From contig NC_088921.1 of NCBI RefSeq assembly GCF_038396675.1, positions 69,075,001 through 69,139,000 on the forward strand: a stretch of 64,000 nt of DNA, given 5' to 3'. The position numbers and the translations under genes are program-made. Source of the stretch: Hydra vulgaris (taxonomy: Eukaryota > Cnidaria > Hydrozoa > Anthoathecata > Hydridae). The notes under the pieces are model-generated. The model did not search any database. It worked only from the letters and a program-made list of their open reading frames with translations, and was not told where the DNA came from. Below are positions 1-39,068 of the stretch, piece by piece; position 1 is the first letter of the stretch; every line of letters begins with the position of its first letter.

Positions 1-32
<32 letters not shown>

Positions 33-192
33 TAAATGAAAAAATGCAACTTTCTAATGGAACTTAAAGTTTCATGCCATTCGGCAATCATCCGCCATAT
101 TATTCAAATATAAAAAGTGGCTTTATATACAACATTTTTTAATAGACATTCGTTATTTAACGGGCATGCAGTTTTCTTAATGCAGTTGCAAT

Positions 193-1188
<996 letters not shown>

Positions 1189-1199
1189 AATTAGTAGAA

Positions 1200-1262
1200 A
1201 ATCACTTAACAAATTTTTTTCATTTAACACTGTGTTAAATGAAAAAAATTTGTTAAGTGATT
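1200..1262. repeat. Perfect 31-bp hairpin with 1-base loop
   Basis: The arm at 1200-1230 is the exact reverse complement of 1232-1262, with only one base (1231) between them. It has no poly-U tract or gene context that would make it a terminator. It belongs to the set of hairpins discussed in the findings. Confidence 0.95.
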
Positions 1263-2722
1263 GTGTTAGCCGCAATCCTTACCCTAAAGACTTTTATATT
1301 TTGCATCATGTTGTAAAAAGTTTTAAAAAAATTGTAATAATAATTTAAACTCTAAAAAAAGCCAAATAATAAAAAATATATTATTGCTAGGTAACGAGAT
1401 TGACGTTTTTTTTAGCCTTGACAAAATATTACCATCAAAAATCATTTTGATAATACTAAGGCTTAATCTTGGCGTTAATAACATCCAAAAAGTTATTATA
1501 ACGCAGTAGTAATAATAATGCAAAAATTAATAATTTACTCTAGGGGCGTTCTACAAACTTCGGAAACCATGAGACACAAACTTTCGATCACGAGGTGTTT
1601 TTTTTTTAATTGGATATTTATGGAATAAGAGATATTAGTTTAAAGTGGTTTTGCAGTTAGCTAACAATAAGAAATTATCCTATACGATACTGTTTCACAG
1701 CTTGAAAGTTTCTGAGGTTCCAAAACTTTTAATTAGCAGGTCATTATTATTACTTGTTTATATTAATGATATCTATTGCGAGTTCCTTTAAAAATAAAAC
1801 TTCAAATCATGCAATGGCTTATGTGCAAATTGTTAAATAATAGCATATATCTTTGGGTGCATGTAAATTAGACAAAATGTATTTTAAAAAAATGTTTTGA
1901 AAGCAACAGTATATTGTATAAATAAAAGATTAACAAAAAAATTGTAACAAAAATGACCAAAGGTAAAATAGATTTTGACAATAATCCTAAAGCAACCTAA
2001 AAATTCGTAATTTTGATCACACATACTTATAGATTGCTAAAATTTCTTTGAATTTATCTATTCTCTTTATGAAAAAATCAGCCATTAAAAGCGAAGCAGC
2101 CATTAACTTTCTTGGAGTGATGTTAAATGAAAATCTATCATCAAAGAAATTTCATATTAAATCTATTAAAAATAAAATTTCAAAAAATATTTCCATGCCA
2201 TAAGTAAAACCATTTCTAAGTAAAACCATTTCTAAATACTGAATTTTTAAAAAATATATACATTTTTTTTTTTTTGTTGTTGTTCTTTTATTTCTTCACA
2301 ATAACTATTACAATAAAATAAAGGAAAGAAAATGCATATAAATAAAAAATTACAAATTTTGCGGCATATAAAATAAGAACGCGGAGACTTGCTTGTAGTT
2401 GATTTTGACATCAAGAATCGCTTACAATCGTTACGTGTTGAAACAATTTTATAATGTGTATTAAATAAATAAGGCAATCAAATAAAGTTTATAAAACGAA
2501 TGTTAGTAGTAAAAATTAACGTTTTATATAAATGCTTAAGATACAAGACTTGATAGGTATAAAATATATAAATTAAAATAACATGATACACAAAAATAAA
2601 ATTAATAAAACAAAATTTAAATACACAAGTATATAGTCAAATAAATATTTTTTATATAAGAATTCGTAAAAACATTATAAATAAATCAAAACAACTAAAT
2701 TTAAAAATATATAAGTATGTTT
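1263..2722. other. A+T-rich stretch, no gene seen
   Basis: No open frame here shows a recognisable domain or a splice-consistent exon. The part near 2480-2722 could be the 3' untranslated tail of the retrotransposon fragment that follows on the minus strand. Confidence 0.6.
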
Positions 2723-3232
2723 TCAATAGAGAGAATGATATTTTTTAATTTTCTTTTTAAATACGAAAAAGTTCCAGTCGTGAAAAAAATCAAAATGTTT
2801 CAAAACTATATTGTTCCATAAAAACACCCTTCGAAAAGAAATACAAAACTTGCCTAAATTGGTTTTGAAAACTGGTTGAAAAAGGAAACTATCATTTCTT
2901 AAATTATAGTTATATTTTTCTTTTAAGGAATATAAATTGTGAAAAGAAACTAGAGCTGTACGAGTTTTACATTTAAAGATAAAACACAGTACATTAAAAA
3001 TGTTTAGTTGAAATATGTTTAAAATATTCATTTTAATAAAAAGAGGCTTAGCATGTGAAAAACGGTCTTTAAAATTAATAAGACGTGCAGCATGTTTCTG
3101 TTGGCGATGAAGAGGTTCTAATTTACTTTTATTAACACTACCCCAAGCCATATTCGCATAGTTTGTGTGGCAATGAATGAATGAGTAGTAAAGTTGAGTT
3201 AAAATATGTTTATTTAACATGCTTCTTGCTTT
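2723..3232 (-). pseudogene. 3' end of a non-LTR retrotransposon ORF2
   Basis: A 165-codon minus-strand frame contains LYYSFIHCHTNYANMAWGS, followed by LEPLHRQQKHAARLI, HAKPLF, FNVLCFIFKCK, YNLRN and LWNNIVLKHF. This is the region after the reverse transcriptase catalytic core in Jockey/CR1-group elements, where the NYxNIAWGS and QKxAxRxI motifs are typical. No catalytic FADD motif lies upstream, so the copy is 5' truncated, as target-primed reverse transcription usually leaves. It is a different family from the one that dominates the rest of the window. Confidence 0.7.
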
Positions 3233-3274
3233 ATATAATATACCTATACTTTTTATATAATATATCTATACATT

Positions 3275-3540
3275 TACTCATAATTGTCTAACCTATTACA
3301 ATATTGCATGGGGAAGTACCGATTTTTCTATAATAAACAAAAGTTTCTAAGATTACAAATATTTTATCTTGCTTTGAAGAGTTTATTCTTCAAGGTAAAA
3401 TGGGAAACCAAAAATGTTCAAAAACTAATTGAAAAAATAAAATATTGTTCGAAAAAAATTCGAACAATATTTTTTTTTTCAAAAATAAAATATTGTCCCT
3501 TTAGAGTTAATACATCATTTTGTGAGCTTGACTAAAAGAA
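3275..3540 (+). pseudogene. Possible degenerate non-LTR tail, opposite strand
   Basis: The plus strand from about 3275 reads LTYYNIAWGSTDFS before stop codons, echoing the NYANMAWGS motif of the adjacent minus-strand fragment. The rest is too decayed to place. It also contains a hairpin (3440-3453 with 3459-3472). The call rests on one short motif. Confidence 0.3.
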
Positions 3541-4395
3541 AATTAAATGCAGTTTGCCATAATGTATTACTATAAAAAATTTGTAAACAATATTAAATGT
3601 ACATTAGTTCAGCAAAATAAACTTAATTTGGTTTAAAATAACAACATTTTTACACTTGTTTTTTAATCTCATGCTTTAGTTATATTTTTGAGGGAACACC
3701 TTTTTTGCTAACGATTCTCAATTATTTTTTAACAATGCAAGCATCAACCTATTCTTTAATATGAAATCAAGAACTTGAAAATTTGAATAAATGGTTTTGT
3801 TCAGATACTTAAGTTCTTGATTAACCGTATTAAACAATAAGTTAATGTTTGCGTAGTTAAAGAATTTTGTTGAGCAACAACAACTCTCCCTAAACGTCAA
3901 AAAATAATAACAAGTTAAATAAACTCTTTTTGCAAAATAATCTAAATTAGAGTAAGTAAGTAGATCCTAATCTAGTAAGAGATCCTAATCTGCTTATAGA
4001 TAAAACTAAATTTAAACAAGAAAAATCAACTTTTAGTTTACATATAAGTAATCATATTTTGGAATGTTTTTTTTTGTACATTATTGAAATTATGCATAAA
4101 ACAAATTCGTCTAAACACAACTTGTTTAAAAGAATACTTATTTCTCATTTATTCATAGCTACATCAGTTACTTTAACATAATCTGGGAAAGCACTTATCC
4201 ATTACAGTTAAATATAATCAACAAAATACAAAAACAAGCAGGTCTTTAATATAAATTGTAAACATTCACGAGTTCCAGATCTCTACTAGGAGAATTTGTT
4301 GTATTCGATGTCTATGAAATAAATATTTTTAACATACTATTTTATATATTTTTAAACATATAAAATAAAAGTTAAAGAATGTTATGGTACGAAAA
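3541..4395. other. No gene seen
   Basis: A+T-rich sequence without a recognisable coding or repeat signature. Confidence 0.5.
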
Positions 4396-4556
4396 GGTTT
4401 CGAAAGTTAAACGAAAGATTTCGAAAGTTAAACGAAAGGTTTCGAAAGTTAAACGAAAGGTTTCGAAAGTTAAACGAAAGGTTTCGAAAGTTAAACGAAA
4501 GGTTTCGAAACTTAAACAAAAGGTTTCAAAAGTTAAACGAAACTACGAAAACTTTT
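4396..4556. repeat. 21-bp tandem repeat
   Basis: About seven and a half head-to-tail copies of a 21-bp unit (gtttcgaaagttaaacgaaag), with small changes in the last copies. As 21 is a multiple of three, it keeps a frame reading KVSKVKR repeatedly. That frame has no credible start context or splice partner, so I treat it as a minisatellite. Confidence 0.95.
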
Positions 4557-4714
4557 CGTAGCATAACATTAGAAATACCAATCCAAGTACTCAACGATGA
4601 TCTTTGTCATAACCAAAAGTTTATTCAAAAAGATGGCTGTTCAATAATATACTGAGGACCACTGTTAAGCAGCTTGATTCTTACAGCTAATTTATAACTT
4701 CTTCTCAACACTTC

Positions 4715-4812
4715 AAATGTGTAGTAAAAAAAAATATAAAAGTTTGATGCAAAGGAATTACTATTTTAAAAACTTTTTTTCAACATCCTAAAATCTCAAA
4801 ATCTCTTTCAAA
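4715..4812. repeat. Dispersed repeat copy 1 (seed of the 20-bp satellite)
   Basis: This stretch (starting near tgtgtagtaaaaaaaaat) recurs almost identically at 8391-8490. In both copies it ends with the bases that begin the 20-bp satellite unit. Confidence 0.85.
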
Positions 4813-5024
4813 ATCTCTGGATTTCTTTCAAAATCTCTGGATTTCTTTCAAAATCTCTGGATTTCTTTCAAAATCTCTGGATTTCTTTCAAAATCTCTGG
4901 ATTTCTTTCAAAATCTCTGGATTTCTTTCAAAATCTCTGGATTTCTTTCAAAATCTCTGGATTTCTTTCAAAATCTCTGGATTTCTTTCAAAATCTCTGG
5001 ATTTCTTTCAAAATCTCTGGATTT
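4803..5024. repeat. 20-bp tandem satellite, about 11 copies
   Basis: The unit atttctttcaaaatctctgg is repeated head-to-tail about eleven times with essentially no divergence. There are no spacers, so this is not a CRISPR-like array. The near identity implies a recent expansion. Confidence 0.97.
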
Positions 5025-7384
5025 AGAATTTAATTATGGGATTTTACTTTTCAAGCCTAAAACAAAAAATCGTTTATAGCTCCTTTAAATTTTATAAATA
5101 AGCTATAAATGCTGTAATAGCTTCTTTAATTTTTTTTTTAATTTAAAAGAGCTATAAGGAGCTATAACACCGAAAAAATCTTAAATTTCTTCGGTTAGTG
5201 ATTTTTTTTTTTTTTTTTTTTGGCATTCGGCAGCGATCTAATTTCGAAATTTGTTTTACTTTTTTTTAAATCATTTAATTTGCAATAACATTTCATTAAC
5301 AATAACATAAACATAACAATAACATAACAAACAATAACAATAACATTGTTAAAATTTGTGCTCAATTACATATATTTTAGTTTTTTTACAAACTTTAACT
5401 CAAATATTTGTTATTTACTCGTGACTAATTTAGTGCGAGTTTTAATTCCATTAAAACTGCGAGTAATTTCAACAGCAAATCTAAATTTAAAATGACTTTT
5501 TACATACAGCGTGAAGAAAAAATAGTTCTTCTGATTGGAAATATTTCTAACGAAAAAAATTAAAGAAATTATGTGATATGTAAGAACACTGACTGGTTTT
5601 ACGTTTTTACAGTTTTTAATATTTTAAAAACTAAAGGTGGCTCGACAAAACTAAAGATTTTCACAAAACTGAAGGTGACACCACAAAAGACTTTTATACA
5701 CATATTTTTATTTTCCAAAACTGAAGCTAGAACAAAAAATCACTTTCTGCTAATCTTGAACCATTAACAGCCCTTGATCGGAGTTTTTTTCAACGTTAAA
5801 CACCGTTCTATAAATAAACATTAAAGTTACATGATTCAACAGTTAGTTACAGGATTCAACATAGAGTTACAGGTTACATTCAACAGGTTTACATTCAACA
5901 GATAGTTACAGGACTCAACAGTTTACCTACAAAACTTTACGTTAAAAGGTTGCAGATTACAATGAATTATATTTGTTTAGATTAAAAATAGGAACTTTAT
6001 AATTGCTGAAATAACGTGAATTCGGTGTAGCAGAATGATTTTCTAGATCTTTTGATGAACAGACATCTTTGCAACCATTCTATATGAGTAATAATTTACA
6101 TGCACAAAATTGTACTTTCCGGCAATTATGTTTAAATTTTATAATAGGATCAATGCTTGCAGATTAGTGTATTGAGCTATTAGAACAAAAAGTTGCAGAA
6201 CATAATCTTAATTTTCATAACAATATTGCTATAAAATTACTGACGGAGCAAGTGTGATAAAAAAAGTTGGAAAATTATATCCTGTAAATCAATAAATAGG
6301 CGTTGTCCATTGTGTGCAGCTAGCCGTTAATGAAGTGCTATATCAAAGTATGATTTAGAAAGAAAAACAGTTTATTATAAAAACCACACGCTCCCAGGTT
6401 ATAATTTTTGCTCTCCTTAACATAAGGGAGTTGTAAGTCGCGTAGCCATAACTTTTGAACTAAAAATAATTCAATAAATTTAAAAAACCTACCAATGAAT
6501 TTAAACATAATATGCTGAGAAAAATTGCACCCACGGAAGCGAACTTCTTTACATATTTTTGTTCCCAGTCTCTGATCACAGTAATTTTTTGCATAACATT
6601 CTTGTTTGACATCTGCCTACGCTACTGCCCTTAAGCCATGTGCAATAAGAAAACAATATAGTTTTTCGACTGACTCTAAGATCATTACTACCTTCTACTT
6701 CAGTTTCTCTGGTGGTTTTAATGTTTTTTTAAAATAATCATTCTTCGTTGGTATACAGTGCAATACGTAACACTTTCCCATTTTTCGCATGACAACTGTT
6801 ATAATTTATGTATAAATTATTAAAAATTATTATTTTTATTGAAAACAAAAAATTAATCTAATTGAAATGAAAACAATACTCTTTTATTTTAAAAACGTAC
6901 ATGGCATAATAAAAAGTTATTGTTCAAAATTGTAAAAATAAATAAATCGCGTGTCCCAATTATTTTGTCCACACAAATAAGGGAACTTTGGGCAATAAGC
7001 AATTTTTTTGGTTAAGAATTTATTCTCGGTTATTGGATCCCAAACACTGAATATTACATACAAGAGTATAATAGTTTTTTATAAGTGCATTTTAACATGT
7101 AACATTATATCTTATCAAAACATTTAAATACATTATAAAGATTTAAGTTTCACTAGTACAGACTTCAAGTAAGGTGCACAAATTAAATAATGAAACAAAA
7201 ATAACGCACAATTTAGATCATTTAGTAAGTGGAACCATGAACGATTGAATTAAATGGATAATTAAAGTTACAATTAGGCAACGTATTATAACAGCTATAA
7301 AATGAAACATTTCAAACCACAAGAGATTTTTTTGATTAACTAAACGTCTCATTTTATTCTAATTTGTAATAATTACACCGGTTA
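5025..7384. other. No gene seen
   Basis: A+T-rich sequence with poly-T runs and a short AACAATAACATA-rich patch near 5290-5350. Frames such as 5573-5767 show no domain and no splice-consistent context. Confidence 0.5.
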
Positions 7385-7493
7385 ACAAAAAAAAAAAAAT
7401 TTCGGGTGCCAAGCAAACAATTTGTTTTGTGTATAGCATTTTTCATTTTGATTTCAAATATGCAACTCATTTTTCACCATGTTATAACTAGCA
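7385..7493 (+). repeat. Partial foldback arm
   Basis: The sequence from gggtgccaagcaaac to tttttcaccat matches the outer half of the left arm of the foldback element at 8870-9497. It breaks off where the next element begins (ttataactag). Confidence 0.75.
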
Positions 7494-8878
7494 ACCAGAC
7501 AATCTCTAATGGACTTATTATAAAAGGACAAAAATAGACTTCGACAAAGCACTAATTGCAACAATTTTAATTACAACTATCAAAAATGAATTGTCTATAA
7601 AAAATGTTTGTCTTTCTAGACAATCATTTTAAAAACGGACACTAAATGAACAATCTCGATTTTTTAATGAGGTATAGAAGATCTATTTAATATATAATTT
7701 GGACTTATAACGAGTAATTAAATTTTCACTGCAGCATCGTTTCAAAAACTGAAAACGAGCACAAAATTAAAAATACAATTTTTCTAACAGAAGTTCATTT
7801 TTTAATTTTTTGTCCAGCGTGTGCTGTTGATTAAAAAGTTAATGTCTATTTAAAAACCTCAAAATGGACTATTTTGTGCTCAATTGAAGTTCATTAATTA
7901 CTCAGTTCAGTTGTTTTTCAATTCTCAGTGAATGTGCGTGAAAATTTATTTTTAAAATGCCCTCTCCAGTTTGGGATTACTTCAAAAAAGTTGAAGGTAA
8001 GTTTATCATTTAAAAAATTTTCCTTAGTCACTAAAATCTTTATCACCTTCAATAAAATTATTTTAAAAATATGTGATCAAGGAGTTGTCCTTTATAAAAT
8101 GTGGATTAGTAAGTAGAAGATTCCAATAGGTGTTAAAATTTATTTAGGTTTGTGAATAAAACAATAGTGAAAAAGAAAAATGTTTTTTACTTTCATTTTA
8201 TTGATGAATATGTAAGCAAGTTTTAAACAATAATTAATCATGGGCAATGATCGTCATTTGGAGTTTTGATGTCATTTCAATATTTTTTTAATATTATAAA
8301 TTTACTACATAACAATCTTCAAATAATACGGTAATGAAAGATTTCTGGTTTTATGAAATCAAGTAAATTTAGACAAAATCATTTTCAAATGTGTAGTAAA
8401 AAAAATATATAAAAGTTTGATGCAAAGGAATTACTATTTTAAAAACTTTTTTTCAACATCCTAAAATCTCAAAATCTCTGGATTTCTTTCAAAATGAATA
8501 TGTACGCAAGTTTTAAACAATAATTAATCATGGGCAATGATCGTCATTTGGAGTTTTGATGTCATTTCAATATTTTTTTAATATTATAAATTTACTACAT
8601 AACAATCTTCAAATAATACGGTAATGAAAGATTTCTGGTTTTATGAAATCAAGTAAATTTAGACAAAATCATAGACACCAAATAGACAAAAAATTATGCT
8701 TTGTAGACTTATGAAGTGAAAATTATTTTTTAACTGAGCAATCTTAGGACACCATCAAAAATTTGATAGACACAACAAGGACAAAAAATTAAACATTTGT
8801 TGTGTCCATTACAACATACAGAATTGTCTATGTCTGTGTTGTAAGTCTATCCATAGACTAGTCTGGTTACTAGTTATA
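7494..8878. mobile_element. Candidate TIR-bounded non-autonomous element
   Basis: The left end gttataactagcaaccagac (from 7494) is matched in inverse by gtctggttactagttataac ending near 8878. The 1.38-kb interior has no transposase. It separates a partial foldback arm on the left from a complete foldback on the right, so it may have inserted in or next to one. Only the short end symmetry supports it. Confidence 0.4.
8206..8672. repeat. 177-bp direct duplication flanking a 113-bp dispersed repeat
   Basis: 8206-8382 and 8496-8672 are almost identical (one visible change, tgtaagcaag versus tgtacgcaag). Between them, 8383-8495 is the same dispersed repeat found at 4715-4812, ending in one unit of the 20-bp satellite. 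Confidence 0.9.
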
Positions 8879-9497
8879 ACTCAGGTCAACATAAAATGTT
8901 TTTTTCTGGTGCCAAGCAATTTGTTTTTTGTATAGCATTTTTCATTTTTATTTCAAATATGCAACTCATTTTTCACCATCACGTCAAGCTGTAAAGGTAT
9001 TTGGGTTCAAATCTTTAGTATTTGGCGTAAAGTCCCTAATATTGTCGAAAAAAAAGTTATTCAAAAGTATGTCAACCTGGGTCTGAAAAGAAGCGTATTT
9101 TGATAGAGATTTTAAAACTGTTTTTCGTTTGTAATAAAAATAAGTAATTTTTGTATTATTGCTGAGAAGCATTTTGTTAAGATTTTTTAAAAAGTCTTTA
9201 GCATTTTTCGACATTACTTTAATGTCAATAAATATTAAGGAAACATATTTGTTTTCTAAAATCTCTATGAAAATACGCTTTTTTTGAGAACCAGGTTGAC
9301 ATACTTGAATAACTTTTTTTTCGACAATATTAGGGACTTTACGCTAAATACTAAAGATTTGAACCCAAATACCTTTACAGCTTGACGTGATGGTGAAAAA
9401 TGAGTTGCATATTTGAAATAAAAATGAAAAATGCTATACAAAAAAATTGTTTGCTTGGCACCAGAAAAAAATTTTTATGTTGACCTGAGTTATAACA
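8870..9497. mobile_element. Foldback element 1 (long inverted arms)
   Basis: About 260-bp arms face each other around a central segment of about 110 bp. The left end reads gttataactcaggtcaacat and the right end is its complement. The arms contain ttcaccatcacgtcaagc and gtaaagtccctaatattgtc in opposite orientation. The core is shared with the element at 34156-34782. The open frame at 8984-9214 is read from one arm and has no known domain. Confidence 0.9.
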
Positions 9498-9741
9498 TGT
9501 TTACGGAAAGAAGTATAGCAAATGCGATGGAATGTTGGCTTATTTTTTTAAAATTTGAAAGGGGTAAAATAAATGGGTCCATCAAACATTCATATGGATA
9601 AATAAAATGGGTTCATATTTTAATACATCTTGAGTAGAGCATGTTTCCTTCTTTAATCGTAGAGGCAACAAAAATTACGATAATTTAAGTCAAATAGATA
9701 CGTAGATACATATTTGAGAAATTTAAATTTTCTTTAGCAAC

Positions 9742-9747
9742 TTTATT
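9742..9747 (-). promoter_or_regulatory. Likely poly(A) signal of the cyclophilin gene
   Basis: tttatt here is AATAAA on the minus strand, 61 bases past the cyclophilin stop codon. It is the first such hexamer in the 3' untranslated region. Confidence 0.5.
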
Positions 9748-9807
9748 TATATTTTAAAAATTATTAGAAAAATTAACTAAACAAATGTCGATATCAAATA
9801 AAGTAAC

Positions 9808-35554
<25,747 letters not shown>

Positions 35555-36260
35555 TCTAAAAGAAGACTTTTTAAACTTACGATAAAGTGCTGGAGTAAGG
35601 AACATAAAAATATATTCGAAATATTTTTTTTTTTACCTTAGCTATATGCTCTAAATAAAATATTACACAATTAATGTATATACTAAATGCGAATACGATT
35701 AAATTTTCATTTATATAAGATTTAATTTAAAGAAAAATTAAATACTTCTAAAAATCTATGAATTTTGTAAAACAAATTTAAGTCTTGATTTAAAAATGTG
35801 CAATAAAAGAAAACTATAATTGTTTTCAATCATTGATTGAGTTTTATTTTAACGTATTAGACTACACAAAGAAAACATTTTACTGTGTTAATTCCGTTAA
35901 TGGAAATGAAGTAGATATAAACAGCTATAAATGGAATTCACGGAAATGAAATTGATATAACTAGTGTGAACGTTGTTTTAAAAAACGTAAAAGCATCATA
36001 TGTTAGAAAGCGACGTGTCACTGCTAAAAACAACAAATTAAAACTGATTAACACGTTAGATTCCAGGGCGAAATTTCGCTTTTTAGTTAAGGATAAAGAC
36101 TGATTTCTGTAAATATTGATATATTTAATTTAGCATTAGGATCTCGGCTTGCCAATTATAACATACGTTCAAGTTCAAGTAAAAAATTTCCGTTCCGGAG
36201 TAAAAAATGCGCACTCCAACTCCAATTATAAAAAAACAACACTTTTTTCACTCCAACTCA
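35555..36260. other. Region upstream of the cyclophilin gene
   Basis: Probably contains the cyclophilin promoter and 5' untranslated region (minus strand). I see no certain TATA box in this A+T-rich background and no clear ER-stress element. Confidence 0.4.
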
Positions 36261-36273
36261 CACTTGGGCAGAG

Positions 36274-36561
36274 TTGTTAGTAATTAGCCGTGGTCTTACA
36301 CTTACCTTAAGGCCAAAAATTATTATCTTGGCCTTGAAACTGTTGACTTGGCCTTGGCCAAAAAAACTGTACACAATGGAACAATATTCAAAAATTAGAT
36401 ATATATATATATTTGGCAAGTATTTCTGTGTCCCTGCAACGTCAGCTCATGTCAAGAGCATCTTTTGTCAGGGAGGATTTATAATGCCCCTTCATAAAGC
36501 TCTTATGTCAGATTCGTTGCTTGAAACTTTGATATTTCTTAAATGCAATAAAGATTTATAG
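36274..36561 (+). pseudogene. hAT transposase C-terminal fragment
   Basis: The frame contains FGKYFCVPATSAHVKSIF, then CQGGFIMPLHKA and LLETLIFLKCN. This is the C-terminal dimerization motif of hAT transposases (PATSAxSERxFSxxG, then ...LxxLxxN). The usual SER is changed to HVKS, a sign of decay. The upstream catalytic domain is absent. Confidence 0.8.
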
Positions 36562-36713
36562 GTTATATAGTGATTGTTATTGCTTTTGACATAAAGTTAG
36601 TGTTTACAACTAATAACAACATATTTTTAATAGTATTATCAAAAAGTTCATATAATTCGTGTTTTATTATTATTGCCAAAAATTTTTTATAGATATTCTT
36701 AACATTAACTTAT

Positions 36714-37615
36714 GTAGGGGAGACCATTTTACTCTATGAGCTCTGTAGCCCTAACAGTACATTTTTTTAAAAATATTAAAGTGTAGTCTTAAAGAGTATG
36801 GATTAGGGTATCTTATAAAATTTGCAATCATTTACAAAAAAAAATTCTTGGGGCCTTTCCGGACCCTCAAAAAAAAAAAAAAATTTGCGCCAACTTACCC
36901 TACGACGGGGTAAGTTGGCGCAAACTATAAAAATAATTATTAATGCACTATTAAGTGCAGAATTAATAGAAATTTTTTTTTAATTAATTTTTGCAACAAT
37001 TTTATCCCAAAATTTAATATTACTTTTAGCTGGTACCAAATATTAGTCCGTATAAAAGCCAAACAGTAACCCACCTTTTATCTGTGGAAAAAAAAACGAA
37101 ACAAAATTTTTTTTTAATTTTTTTGTAAGAATAAATATTTTCAATATTGTTAAAAATAAAAAAAATAATTTTATAAAAATAAATATTTTTTTCCTTAGTA
37201 AATGCTATGAGCCAACTTACCCCGTAAAAAATTTGTCAACTTACCCCGAAAGCTTTTTTTTTAATAAACAGTCTATAGATCCTGAAAAACGGCAGCTTTG
37301 AAAAAAAAGTCCGACTGGATATAGTAAACCAATTGTGACTGGAACTTTTACAATAATTTTTTTTTCATACGACTTAATATTTTCTTTGTAAAGTAAAAAG
37401 GAAGCGATGTTCTAAAAGTTACGTTTTTGTCCAAAAAACGCATAAATCTCGATATCTCCCATGCGCACGCGCGAATCCTGACAATACTACAGTGAATGAT
37501 GAAATGGTCAATGAGGAAGTTTCAGTAATTTTTTTCACTTTTTGATGAAAGGCTCTAAAGATAAACGCAGTTCGTCAACTTACCCCTGCGGCCAACTAGC
37601 CCCGGTCTCCCCTAC
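36714..37615. mobile_element. TIR-bounded MITE nested in mariner
   Basis: The left end tgtaggggagacc is the exact inverse of the right end ggtctcccctaca. The interior is non-coding, with repeated aacttacccc-type motifs and a 17-bp hairpin (36884-36900 with 36908-36924). The motif resembles, but is not the same as, the ends of element T1. Confidence 0.88.
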
Positions 37616-37662
37616 ATATATGCCTTATAAAATAAATATTTTTAATTTTTTTTAAAGCTATA

Positions 37663-38676
37663 ATGCAAATTGACAAAGTTGGTATTAGATTGTTATTTGA
37701 GACTTGTCGTCGTGCTCACAAATTCATAACTACTTCCTGGGGTGAGGATGCAACTTCCATTCAAACAGTATACAAGTACTATCAAAAGTATTCTACATCA
37801 AACATAAGTGATTATAGTCAGTTTTCAGATAAATCGAGGTCAGGTAGACCCAGTACCTCAACAACTATAGATAATATTGAGATCATTCAACAACTGCTTG
37901 ATGAAGACAAATTTTTAACAATAGAGCAAATTTGTGATGTCGTATACACTTTTTTTTTGGTTCAGTTTATTCAATAATCACCGAAAAATTGATGAAAAGA
38001 TCAATTTGTTCACAATGGATCCCATATGGCCTCACCCCAGCAAATCAACAAAATCGGCTTTAACTTGCGCTTAAATTTCTGACCATCCTACAAGATGAAT
38101 TGAATGTTGAACGACGTCTAATAGTTGTGGATGAGAAGTGGATTTACCACAGATCGATCGGGTGCAAACGCGGTAATCGCACTTAGGTTTCAAAGAGTGA
38201 AGAAGCTCCAAAACGTATCAGGAGATCACAATTTGATGCAAAAAGTATGGCAATTTGCGCTATCTCATTTGATGGCAAGGCCTATTTTGAGGTACTTCCA
38301 AATGGACAATCGGTCAATTCAGAAGTGTACATGCTTTTCCAATCAAATATGCATTCTAACTTTGTCAACAAAGGCTTGAAAAGAGCAACATGGAACACAA
38401 TGCTCCTTCAACTCGATAATGCCAGACCACACGTGTCTGCTGCAGTCAGAGACTTTCTTGTTGAGAAAAAAGTCTCCCGTTAATTTGTTGGACAGACATG
38501 CTTTCTCTTCATTTGAATTTTATTGCACGGATTTGGACTTTCAGACAAAGGAAGAGGTTCAAGAAGCCATGGAGACAAACTTAAGGTCACATTCACATGA
38601 TCATATGCAACGGCAACTGGAAAAACTGAAAACAGTTTTAAATGAGATTATTTTGAAGCAAGGTGCCTACTTATGA
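37663..38676 (+). pseudogene. mariner transposase, frameshifted
   Basis: ATG at 37663. The N-terminal helix-turn-helix region includes RLLFETCRRAHKF, SIQTVYKYY and RSGRPSTSTT (the GRP linker). Catalytic blocks follow in other frames: VDEKWIYHRSIG (first Asp, about 38130) and LQLDNARPHVSAAV (second Asp, about 38412). A frameshift in the poly-T at about 37946, plus several stops, kill it. A cut-and-paste enzyme in life; here a relic between the two genes. Confidence 0.88.
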
Positions 38677-38745
38677 TCCACTCTTAATTTAATTGTTTTA
38701 TGCTTATTCTTTGTTATAAAAAAATTGATTATATGAACTTTTTGA

Positions 38746-39068
38746 TTGACCCTAGTAGTTAAAAGATGTTAATATTAGTTGTTACCATTAGACACAAAAT
38801 TAATAAAAATAGAGAATTAAAAGTTTTGTTCTTATATTTTTATGTATTTTGGTTTTTGGTTTTTATATTATCTCCATATATATTTTCTTACTTCGTTGAA
38901 TTATGCGCATAATCTTGGTGTGATTTCACAACATCTGGTTTTATTGTCACAGCACTTGCTACCTGCAGTTTTGTTTAAAATTGGTCTTAACGTAAGGCCA
39001 AAATTTAAGTTTTAGCTTTAAAACGTAGTTAAAAATGGGAAACAAAAACAATTAGATTATTCAATTTT
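38746..39068. other. Nothing recognised
   Basis: A+T-rich spacer between two transposase relics. Confidence 0.5.

Larger units (their letters stand above)
36639..38745 (+). mobile_element. mariner transposon with a nested MITE
   Basis: Ends: tcaaaaagttcatataattc at 36639 and its near-inverse ending at 38745 (gattatatgaactttttga). A TA precedes the left end. Inside lie a decayed mariner transposase (37663-38676) and, between the left end and the gene, a separate 0.9-kb TIR element (36714-37615) that inserted later. Confidence 0.85.

Noticed and set aside
3440..3472. Rho-independent-type terminator
   Set aside because: There is a hairpin with a T run, but this is eukaryotic DNA and no gene ends there.
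4379..4561. Basic repeat protein KVSKVKR
   Set aside because: It is the 21-bp minisatellite read in a frame that stays open because 21 is divisible by three; no splice or start support.
4803..5024. CRISPR-like array
   Set aside because: The units are contiguous with no spacers, and the genome is animal; it is a tandem satellite.
8984..9214. 76-codon minus-strand frame in foldback element 1
   Set aside because: It is read from an inverted arm and loop, shows no domain, and the matching frame is not kept in foldback element 2.
36009..36020. ER-stress response element upstream of the cyclophilin gene
   Set aside because: Only a gacgtg core is present, about 450 bases upstream, with no CCAAT partner; chance is a sufficient explanation.
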